In this document: one piece after another, positions 28,508 through 35,865 of the stretch | Layout of the letters: every line of letters starts with the position of its first letter | Position numbering within the stretch: the stretch's first letter is position 1 | NCBI GenBank assembly: GCA_902538445.1 | Contig: CACBFE010000002.1 | Coordinates: forward strand, 75,759-139,758 | Direction: 5' to 3' | DNA from: an uncultured Pelagibacteraceae bacterium | Lineage (GTDB): Bacteria; Pseudomonadota; Alphaproteobacteria; Pelagibacterales; Pelagibacteraceae | DNA length: 64,000 nucleotides | Program-made: the position numbers and the translations under genes | The notes under the pieces: generated by a model | Seen by the model: the letters and a program-made list of their open reading frames with translations, nothing else | Database searches by the model: none | Told to the model about the DNA's origin: nothing

Positions 28508-29959
28508 ATGCATACAAAAACTGTTTTAGTTTCTGCTTTACTCTCTCTTTTTATATTTAATAATGCATCAGCAAATTTTTTTAAGAACATTACTAACTTA
28601 ATTGATGGAAATTACGAAAGCCTTAGATACGGAATATCAGTTGCCGATGTAGACAACAATGGGACGTATGAATTTATAGTTGCGGGTTTTGGAAGTGAGA
28701 ATTTAGCCCTCTCCTATAAAAATAATAAGTTGATAAATATTATAGAGGACGAAAAATTTACTGATAAAAAAAGTTTTACTATTGGAGTTGCGGCGTGTGA
28801 TATTGACTCTGATGGATATGAAGAAATTTATTTTCTTAACACAGACACATACAGCGGTGAAAAAAAATATTCTGATAGACTAATAGATCTAAAAAATAAA
28901 AAATTTTTTGATATTTTCGAACAAAAGAAAAATCAATTAGATTTAAACTTTACAGCCGGTCGTTCGGTAGTTTGTGTAGATAGAAAAGGAAATGGAAAAT
29001 TTGGGATTTACGTTGCTAATTATGGTGGCCCTACAAGATTCTATGAAAAGTTTAAAGGGAGAATTGCTGATAGAGCAACAGAGTTTGGGTTGGACAAAAT
29101 AACTGGAGGACGAGCAGTTGTTGCGGGCCACATTCTATCTGACAATATTGATATTTTCGCTGCAAACGAAAGAGGAGTTAATTTTTTGTACAAAAATTTT
29201 GAAGGTACTTTCTATGATGTTGCCTCAAGCTACGAAGTTTTAGACCCCTATGAAAACGGAAGAGGAACAACCTTAAGTGATGTCTTGTACAGAGGACAAT
29301 TAGATATAGTGAGTGGTAATTGGGATGGAGAACATCGAATTTTTGTGAAAAAAGAAAATACATTTAAAGACATCGCTAAAGGACAATTTAAGAAACCGTC
29401 CAAAATAAGAACAGTAATATCTGCAGATTTTGATAATGACGGTTACGATGAAATCTTTTTAAATAATATTGGAGAGCCAAATAAATTATTTAAAATCAAA
29501 GAAAACGGGGAGCTAAAAGAAATTGATTTAGAAGTTAATTCTGAACCTAATGGACTTGGTACCGGCGCAGCTGTAGCAGATATTGATAAAGATGGCATTT
29601 TAGAATTATTAATCTCACATGGAGAAACTGGGAACCAAATACTTACTCTTTATAAAGCTGATACAAAAAAAAGTAATAACTTTTTAAGAATAAAACCATT
29701 AAATAAAAATGGTGCACCGGCAAGAGGCGCTACGGTAACGCTTACTTCTAATTTAAGAGAACACTCTAAAACAATCGATGCAGGATCAGGATATTTATGT
29801 CAAATGGAGCCTGTTGCTCATTATGGAATTCGGAAAGGTGAAAAAGATTTTAAAGTTTCAATTAAATGGACAAACGGAAAGACTAATAATTACAAAATTA
29901 CAAAAACTGGAAAAACATATATTTTTAAACAAAGTAATATGACTATCTCGCCATCTTAA
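28508..29959 (+). CDS. Secreted FG-GAP/VCBS repeat protein with ASPIC/UnbV domain
   Basis: 483 residues with a cleavable signal peptide (hydrophobic VLVSALLSLFIF, cleavage after ASA near 22). Several calcium-binding-like repeats are visible: DVDNNGTYE, DIDSDGYEE, DFDNDGYDE and DIDKDGILE, as in FG-GAP beta-propellers. The C-terminal ~90 residues (RGATVTLTS to GSGYLCQMEPVAHYGI) fit the ASPIC/UnbV domain found in CRTAC1-like proteins. It probably acts in the periplasm or on the surface as a binding protein. It follows the thioesterase by 6 bp and overlaps a convergent secreted protein by 17 bp. Function not established. Confidence 0.8.
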   Translation: MHTKTVLVSALLSLFIFNNASANFFKNITNLIDGNYESLRYGISVADVDNNGTYEFIVAGFGSENLALSYKNNKLINIIEDEKFTDKKSFTIGVAACDIDSDGYEEIYFLNTDTYSGEKKYSDRLIDLKNKKFFDIFEQKKNQLDLNFTAGRSVVCVDRKGNGKFGIYVANYGGPTRFYEKFKGRIADRATEFGLDKITGGRAVVAGHILSDNIDIFAANERGVNFLYKNFEGTFYDVASSYEVLDPYENGRGTTLSDVLYRGQLDIVSGNWDGEHRIFVKKENTFKDIAKGQFKKPSKIRTVISADFDNDGYDEIFLNNIGEPNKLFKIKENGELKEIDLEVNSEPNGLGTGAAVADIDKDGILELLISHGETGNQILTLYKADTKKSNNFLRIKPLNKNGAPARGATVTLTSNLREHSKTIDAGSGYLCQMEPVAHYGIRKGEKDFKVSIKWTNGKTNNYKITKTGKTYIFKQSNMTISPS

Positions 29960-30641
29960 TAAATATATCACCCATGCCGATATTCATTTCTTCTAAAGGA
30001 ATATTATTTTTGAAAGCACAAAATTTTCCTGTAATTTCGTTAGACTCTATTTTTTTAATATCTGTTTTTTGACATTTTTTTGCCTCGTATAAAATTCCTA
30101 TTACTAATTTACTATCAACTACATGAACCTCTTCTTTATTTAATTTTTGACCGGTGCAAAAATAATTTTTATTTACTTCCTTTGGAAAATCTTTTTTTGT
30201 ACATGGATTATCTATTAAAAGAACATCAATCGGTCTTGTGCCATCTTTGAATTTATGTTTGATTTTTTTCACCTTAGTGTAATTCATTAGATCACAAGAA
30301 CATGGCCAACAACATCTGTAAAGTTCACCACAAATATTTTTTTGTGTTCTTAATTCTTTAACAAAAATAAAATCTGGTTTTTCTCCAGGGTTAATCAATG
30401 AACCTGATACAGGACAATATAATTTATTATACTCAATGAATTCTTCGTAAGTTAAATTTTGGTCTAACAAATATTTGAAAAATCTAGGTCCAGCGGCATT
30501 TCTATTGCTGTCTGGAAATATTTTGCTCCAGTTTTTAACAAGATTTTCATAGTAAAATTTTTTTTGCTGATAGTTTACCTCAGCATTAGCTGTTGAGAAG
30601 AGAATTGATATAAAAAATAATACTTTTAGAAAAAATTTCAC
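29943..30641 (-). CDS. Secreted Cys-rich protein of unknown function
   Basis: 232 residues; I do not recognise a family. A signal peptide is clear (FLKVLFFISILFSTANA, cleavage near 20). The mature part holds at least nine Cys, several clustered (CGELYRCCWPCSCDL near residue 105-118), suggesting disulfides or metal binding in the periplasm. The C-terminus (GMGDIFIKMAR) is not membrane-like. It is convergent with the ASPIC protein with a 17-bp overlap and is followed upstream, on the same strand, by a tiny Cys-motif gene at 30701-30829. Confidence 0.7.
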   Translation of the reverse strand: MKFFLKVLFFISILFSTANAEVNYQQKKFYYENLVKNWSKIFPDSNRNAAGPRFFKYLLDQNLTYEEFIEYNKLYCPVSGSLINPGEKPDFIFVKELRTQKNICGELYRCCWPCSCDLMNYTKVKKIKHKFKDGTRPIDVLLIDNPCTKKDFPKEVNKNYFCTGQKLNKEEVHVVDSKLVIGILYEAKKCQKTDIKKIESNEITGKFCAFKNNIPLEEMNIGMGDIFIKMAR

Positions 30642-30700
30642 AAAAGTAAACTAAATCATTTTAAAGATAGACTCACTGCGGTTTTCTTGCTTGAACGATA

Positions 30701-30829
30701 TCAATTTTTTCTTCTAATTTTTTTAATTCCACAATCTTTACATTTTATCGTTTCAGTTGAACCGCCTGGACCAAAACTATAATTTATATCAATTTTTTGA
30801 TACCTGTGGATACCTATCTTACAAAACAT
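30701..30829 (-). CDS. 42-residue protein with CxxC knuckle
   Basis: Tiny gene encoding a basic protein that opens MFCKIGIHRYQK and ends with the zinc-ribbon-like KCKDCGIKKIRRKN. C3, C30 and C33 plus H8 could bind one metal ion; the CxIGxH start plus CxxCG end resembles small zinc-knuckle proteins seen in phages and bacteria. An AGGTGG Shine-Dalgarno-like site precedes the ATG by about nine bases. An upstream in-frame ATG at 30850 would give 49 residues (MIRWLYLM...). It lies in a 350-bp stretch between the TRAP permease and the Cys-rich gene. Function unknown. Confidence 0.55.
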   Translation of the reverse strand: MFCKIGIHRYQKIDINYSFGPGGSTETIKCKDCGIKKIRRKN

Positions 30830-30895
30830 TAAATACAACCACCTAATCATATTTTAAACAAAAAAAAAAATTAATATTTTTTTGGAGGTATTTAA

Positions 30896-30949
30896 ATGAT
30901 TGGTGAAGCAATTGTAATCATAGCAATTTTAGCAATTATTTTTAATTAA
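30896..30949 (+). CDS. 17-residue hydrophobic peptide with perfect Shine-Dalgarno
   Basis: A consensus GGAGGT (30884-30889) lies six bases before an ATG that opens a 17-codon frame ending TAA. The peptide (MIGEAIVIIAILAIIFN) is a single hydrophobic helix with one Glu. Such a full Shine-Dalgarno is rare in this window, where most genes have weak or no site. It lies in the 350-bp gap between the TRAP permease and the Cys-rich secreted gene, on the opposite strand to both. It may be a membrane micropeptide or leader peptide; no downstream plus-strand gene follows. Confidence 0.45.
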   Translation: MIGEAIVIIAILAIIFN

Positions 30950-30991
30950 GAAAAATTTAAAGTTAAAGATACGGTTTAAGCTTTATTTAAG

Positions 30992-33325
30992 CTAAGATAT
31001 TTTTTTGCCAAACCTAAAGTTAATATAACCAAAAATTAGCAATGAAATTAAAGCAAATGGATAAACTACTGCTTTATTAGGCCTTTTAGGATTTTCAATT
31101 TTAAAACTACTTATAATATCGCCCATCTGCATCCCAGATTTTTTTGCTTCCCCCCTCCAATTCAATTTATCTATAATTAATTGATCATTTTGCTCTGAAA
31201 GCGTTGCACCGTATTCCTCTAAATTATAATTGTTTTCAAATTTTCCCTTATCAATAACAAATAACTTATATCTTTCACCATACTCAGTAATTCTTGTTAC
31301 TTTAATATGAACTTCTTTCGATGGATCAAATGATAGGTTTTGAATATGTTCAGTTGAAAGTTTTTGTTCGTTAAACTTTGGATAAAACTTTCCTAAAACA
31401 TAATCTGGAGCTAAAAAAGATAAAGCGATAATCAAAAAAGCAATTATCTCGTACCATCTTAACCTATTAATGAACCATTGTTGTGTAGCTGCCGTAAAAA
31501 CCAAAATTCCTATTAATGAAGTTGTTATAACCATTAAAGCTTTCCAGATACTATCTACGCCGATTAATAAAAGTTCGTGGTTAAATAAAAAGACAATTGG
31601 TAGAATTCCTGTTCTCAAACTATACCAGATAGCTTGGAGTCCTGTTCTTAAAGGATCGCCGCCAGAAATTGCAGCTGCCGCATAAGACGCTAAACCAACA
31701 GGCGGTGTTACATCGGCCATCAATCCAAAATAAAACACGAATAAGTGAACAGCGATTAACGGAAAAATAAATCCAGAAGCATTTCCAACATCAACTAAAA
31801 CTGTAGCCATTAGTGAAGCAACTACTACGTAGTTTGCAGTCGTAGGTAGACCCATGCCGAGAAGTAAACAAAGAATAATAGTTAGTAAAATTAATATAAT
31901 CACATTATCTCTAGCAATTGTCTCGATAACTATAATTAAATTAGTGCTTAGCCCTGTAGACCCTACCGCACCTACTATTATACCTGCTGTGGCAATAGCT
32001 ATCCCAACTCCCACCATATTAATTGCACCTTTTTGAAGTCCAACAATAGTTTGGTTCCACCACTCGATTAAGCCAATTTTATAATCTTGGTTTTTTATAA
32101 TACGATTAATCAAATTCACAAAGATTAGAGAGATCGTTGCATAAAAAATTGAAAAACCTGCTGTATATCTCATATAAACAAGTAGAAAAATTAAAACAAA
32201 AATTGGTATTAAAAAATGTAGTCCTGATAAAAAAGTTCTCTTTAAATGTGGAACGTCTGCATCATCCATTCCTTTAAGTCCTAGTTTAAGAGCCTCTAAG
32301 TGAGATATGTAAAATAAAGCGATGTAAGAAATAATAGCTGGTAAAAAGGCATGTTTTACAACTTCAAAATAAGTAACGCCTATAAAACTTGCCATAACGA
32401 AAGCCGCAGCTCCCATGACCGGCGGCATAATTTGACCATTTACAGATGAAGAAACTTCAATTGCTCCAGCTTTTTCTTGAGAGAAACCAGTTTTTTTCAT
32501 TATTGGGATTGTAAAAGTTCCTGTAGTAACAGTATTTGCAATTGAAGAACCTGAAATCATTCCTGTCATTCCTGATCCTAAAATTGCTGCTTTAGCAGGT
32601 CCTCCCCGCATCTTTCCAACCATGGCGAATGCTAAATCTAAAAAATACTTTCCTCCGCCTGCAGTTTCTAACAGTGCTCCAAAAAGAACGAACAAAAATA
32701 TAAAATCAACAGAAACACCTATGGGAATTCCAAAAATAGCTTCTTGATCAAACCATTGAAATCCGACTAATCTTTTTACAGATAAACCTCCATGAGAAAT
32801 GATATCAGGTGCATATTTTCCAAAATAAGAAAATAAAAGAAAGCAGATAGCGATAATTACCAAAGGTAAACCTATTGCTCTCCTTGTGGCCTCTAAAAGT
32901 ATTAAAATACCAGTTGCTCCAATAATAAGCTCTACAGGAACTTTAAATCCAAATATCTCTTTAACTAAGAGAATACCTCCCCTATTAACAAGATCATCAT
33001 AAAAAAAATAAATATAAAGACAACAGCATGCAGCGACAATACTTATAAGAATATCTAGAGCTGATATTTTTTTCCCTCTTACCATAGGAAAAATTAAAAA
33101 TGTAAGCGTCAAAGCAAAACCTAGATGTATTGCTCGAGCAGGTAAACCTTTGAACATTCCAAAGTTAAACCAAAAAGGAAAAGGAGAGGCATACCAAAGT
33201 TGAAACAAAGTCCACAGAATAGCTATACCAAAAACTATTTTTAAATGTAGGCCTGATAGATTTCGTGTCGGAGAAATATCTTCTTGAATTTTATCTTTAA
33301 TCTTACTTTGAATAGTTTTATTCAT
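30992..33325 (-). CDS. TRAP transporter fused permease (TAXI-type, DUF3394 tail)
   Basis: Inner-membrane component of a tripartite ATP-independent periplasmic transporter, with small (4TM) and large (12TM) subunits fused: 777 residues, many helices, and conserved AAILGSGMTGMISGSSIANTV and GLPTTANYVV segments. The last ~130 residues form a soluble DUF3394-like domain ending in one helix. Its partner is the TAXI receptor just upstream (33403-34407); the two are separated by an intrinsic-terminator hairpin. TAXI-TRAP systems import organic acids or amino acids by ion gradient; substrate unknown. Confidence 0.93.
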   Translation of the reverse strand: MNKTIQSKIKDKIQEDISPTRNLSGLHLKIVFGIAILWTLFQLWYASPFPFWFNFGMFKGLPARAIHLGFALTLTFLIFPMVRGKKISALDILISIVAACCCLYIYFFYDDLVNRGGILLVKEIFGFKVPVELIIGATGILILLEATRRAIGLPLVIIAICFLLFSYFGKYAPDIISHGGLSVKRLVGFQWFDQEAIFGIPIGVSVDFIFLFVLFGALLETAGGGKYFLDLAFAMVGKMRGGPAKAAILGSGMTGMISGSSIANTVTTGTFTIPIMKKTGFSQEKAGAIEVSSSVNGQIMPPVMGAAAFVMASFIGVTYFEVVKHAFLPAIISYIALFYISHLEALKLGLKGMDDADVPHLKRTFLSGLHFLIPIFVLIFLLVYMRYTAGFSIFYATISLIFVNLINRIIKNQDYKIGLIEWWNQTIVGLQKGAINMVGVGIAIATAGIIVGAVGSTGLSTNLIIVIETIARDNVIILILLTIILCLLLGMGLPTTANYVVVASLMATVLVDVGNASGFIFPLIAVHLFVFYFGLMADVTPPVGLASYAAAAISGGDPLRTGLQAIWYSLRTGILPIVFLFNHELLLIGVDSIWKALMVITTSLIGILVFTAATQQWFINRLRWYEIIAFLIIALSFLAPDYVLGKFYPKFNEQKLSTEHIQNLSFDPSKEVHIKVTRITEYGERYKLFVIDKGKFENNYNLEEYGATLSEQNDQLIIDKLNWRGEAKKSGMQMGDIISSFKIENPKRPNKAVVYPFALISLLIFGYINFRFGKKIS

Positions 33326-33347
33326 TTCGTTTAAGATACATTATTAT

Positions 33348-33382
33348 AAAAAAAAAGGCCCAAAAAATATTGGGCCTTTTTT
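33348..33382 (-). terminator. Intrinsic terminator between TAXI receptor and TRAP permease
   Basis: A 12-bp stem AAAAAAGGCCCA/TGGGCCTTTTTT with an 8-nt loop is followed on the minus strand by a run of nine T. It sits in the 77-bp gap after the receptor stop and before the permease start. It should terminate part of transcription, giving much more receptor than permease mRNA. The plus strand also has a T run, so it can act both ways. Confidence 0.85.
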
Positions 33383-33402
33383 AATTTAATTAAAAAGTTG
33401 AA

Positions 33403-34407
33403 TTACATTAATCCAGCTTCTTTGTAGTACTTAATTGCACCTGGATGTAATGGAGCTGATAATCCATCAGCTATCATATTTTTCTTTTCCAATGGCGCAA
33501 AAGCAGGATGTTGTGCTCTGAAATCATCAAAGTTTTCCATTACCGCTTTTGTTACTAAGTACACTAACTCTTCAGAAACATCTGCGCTTGTAACAACTGT
33601 AGCTTTTACACCAAATGTTGTAGCATCTTTTTTCTGATTTGAGTAAGTCCCTGCTGGGATCACTGCTTTAGCATAATAGTCAGCTCCATCAATTAAACCT
33701 TGAACTGGTGCACCAGTCAGATTAATTGGGCTTGCTTTTGCTTTACAAGTTGCTGCTTGCTCCATAGCACCATTAGGAAATCCAACTGAATATCCAAATG
33801 CATCTATTTTACCGTCGCAAAGAGCTTTCACTTGCTCAGAAGAAGTAAGTTCAGTAGTTGCTTTGAACATACTCATGTCCGCTCCCATAGCTTTCATTAA
33901 TTCTTCCATAGTTCCTCTTTGACCAGAACCTGGGTTACCAATGTTTACCGTTTTTCCTTTTAGACCTTTAAAATCTTTTATTTTAGATTTTTTACTAGCC
34001 CAAATTTGGAATGGTTCATTGTGAACAGAAAATACAGCTCTTAAATTACTAAACTGTTTTCCTTCCCATTTACTAGAACCGTTGTAAGCATGATACTGCC
34101 AGTCTGACTGTGCAACACCAAATTGAAACTCACCATCTTTGATTTGTCCAATATTATAGTTAGAACCACCTGTTGAAGGTGCTGTACATCTGTAAGCTTT
34201 AGCTGTACCTTTTTTTCTACCGTGATCAGCACTAATTGCTGACTTATGTAACATTTTACATATAGCGTTACCTGTTTGGAAATATACTCCAGTAGGTCCG
34301 CCTGTTCCTATTGTAAAGAACTCTGCTGATTTAGCGATTGAAGTAATAGGGCTTGAAAAAGCAAACATTACTAGTACCGCTGAAATCAATGACGTTATTT
34401 TTCTCAT
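33403..34407 (-). CDS. TAXI-family TRAP solute-binding protein
   Basis: Periplasmic receptor of the TRAP transporter encoded downstream. 334 residues with a signal peptide ending in SIAKSA (cleavage near residue 28). The family opening EFFTIGTGGPTGVYFQTGNAICK is clear, as are SGSGQRGTMEEL-like phosphate or carboxylate-loop residues (NPGSGQRG). Expression should be high: the ATG is preceded by AGAGGAG with a 5-nt spacer, and a candidate promoter lies upstream. A terminator after the gene favours receptor over permease. Substrate cannot be told from sequence. Confidence 0.93.
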   Translation of the reverse strand: MRKITSLISAVLVMFAFSSPITSIAKSAEFFTIGTGGPTGVYFQTGNAICKMLHKSAISADHGRKKGTAKAYRCTAPSTGGSNYNIGQIKDGEFQFGVAQSDWQYHAYNGSSKWEGKQFSNLRAVFSVHNEPFQIWASKKSKIKDFKGLKGKTVNIGNPGSGQRGTMEELMKAMGADMSMFKATTELTSSEQVKALCDGKIDAFGYSVGFPNGAMEQAATCKAKASPINLTGAPVQGLIDGADYYAKAVIPAGTYSNQKKDATTFGVKATVVTSADVSEELVYLVTKAVMENFDDFRAQHPAFAPLEKKNMIADGLSAPLHPGAIKYYKEAGLM

Positions 34408-34433
34408 GTGTACTCCTCTTGTTATAATAATTA

Positions 34434-34462
34434 ATTTAACTATGTTATTTGATAGAGGTCAA
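34434..34462 (-). promoter_or_regulatory. Candidate promoter of the TAXI gene
   Basis: On the minus strand, TTGACC and TTAAAT are 17 bp apart in the short gap between the aminotransferase stop and the TAXI start. It would give a ~20-nt leader containing the AGAGGAG ribosome site. Four of six -10 bases match consensus. Confidence 0.4.
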
Positions 34463-34470
34463 AGAGAATC

Positions 34471-35709
34471 TTATAAATTTTTGGCCCAATTTGATAATTT
34501 AGAAACACCTTCGACTACATTTGGGGCGTACTTTTTAATCATTTCATCATCTATCATTTTACAGTTTGTAACATTTCTAAAAAATTCTATTCCGTCAAAA
34601 TCAGTATAGCTTAATCTCGTCAACATTTTTTTTGGTTTAAAACCGAAGTCTGAGCCTGGTAACATTGCCACTCCTGTATCATTTAAAATAGCCTTACATA
34701 GTTCTGATGATGATTTATATTTTTTGTTTTTAAATTCTGGCATTAAATAAAATGCTCCTTGAGGTGGCGCTATCAGTATTTTGTTTGATTTTAGATTGTT
34801 ATAAACATAGTTCCCCACAGCTTTTAATATTGCTGTCACTTTAAGTTTATAGAGATCATGTTCATGAGCATAAGCTTCTACAGATGCATATTGTGTAGGC
34901 GTATTAACTGTTGAATAAGACTCACTTGCAAGTGACTTTAAACTTTTCAAAAATTCAGTCAATTTTTTTGGTACAGCTAAAAATCCTAATCTCCAACCTC
35001 CTGCTCCGCACCATTTACTTAATCCGCCAGTGATGAAAGTAAATTCAGGATAAAATTTTGAAATTGAATTATATTCACTAGAAAAAGTAAGATCAGTATA
35101 AATTTCATCCGATAAAACCAAAATTTTATATTTTTTGGCTACCATGGCTAATTCTTCTAAATTTTTACAAACTGCTCCTGATGGATTATTAGGTGAATTA
35201 ATGATTAGAATTAAGTTTTTATTTTTGCCAATTAATTTAATTTTTTTTTCAAGTTCTTTTCCGGTTGGAAACCAATTATTTGACCTTGATGTTTCTAACC
35301 AATGTACTCTGTTAGAACCAATTTCTGCCTGAGGTTCGTAAGAAACCCAACCTGGTGCGGGAATTATTATTTCTCCATTAAATGCGATATGAATAAGTAA
35401 CATCGCTTCTTTCGAGCCAGGTGTAATTAGTATGTTTTCTTTTGGGTAATCGTTTCTTGTTCTTTTATATAAATATTTTGAAATATTATCTCTTAATTCA
35501 GGCAATCCTTGAATAGGCAAATATTCTTTTCTATGAGCGTTTTTTTTTAGTGCCTCTACAATTTTTTCTGGAACTGGAAAAGGTGATTGTCCAAAACCAA
35601 ACTGATATACTTTTTTTCCTTCAGAAATTAGTTTTTTAGATTTTTCGTTTATTACAAGGGTTGAAGACTCTTTTAACCTCAGAATTTTCTTTTTTACTTT
35701 AGATGACAT
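34471..35709 (-). CDS. Class I/II aminotransferase
   Basis: PLP-dependent fold-type I aminotransferase, 412 residues. Visible are SPNNPSGAV near residue 170, SDEIYTDL near 200, and the Schiff-base Lys in GGLSKWCGAGGWRLG near 230, with the substrate-carboxylate Arg in RLSYTDFDG near 375. It resembles aspartate/alanine-type enzymes of the class I family, but the donor is not defined. It lies upstream of the TAXI gene on the same strand with a 63-bp gap, perhaps with its own promoter. An amino-acid link to the transporter is only suggestive. Confidence 0.85.
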   Translation of the reverse strand: MSSKVKKKILRLKESSTLVINEKSKKLISEGKKVYQFGFGQSPFPVPEKIVEALKKNAHRKEYLPIQGLPELRDNISKYLYKRTRNDYPKENILITPGSKEAMLLIHIAFNGEIIIPAPGWVSYEPQAEIGSNRVHWLETSRSNNWFPTGKELEKKIKLIGKNKNLILIINSPNNPSGAVCKNLEELAMVAKKYKILVLSDEIYTDLTFSSEYNSISKFYPEFTFITGGLSKWCGAGGWRLGFLAVPKKLTEFLKSLKSLASESYSTVNTPTQYASVEAYAHEHDLYKLKVTAILKAVGNYVYNNLKSNKILIAPPQGAFYLMPEFKNKKYKSSSELCKAILNDTGVAMLPGSDFGFKPKKMLTRLSYTDFDGIEFFRNVTNCKMIDDEMIKKYAPNVVEGVSKLSNWAKNL

Positions 35710-35865
35710 TTTAACTTTAAATTACCTATACGGGGACTGCCTATTAGAAGTCAAATCAATTGTTAAAATTGGAACATTTGACAAAACGATTCGGTCATGT
35801 TTTAATCTTACTTTGTTCTCAACTTTGATCTACATATAGTATAAAAAAAAATATCTGACACAAAT

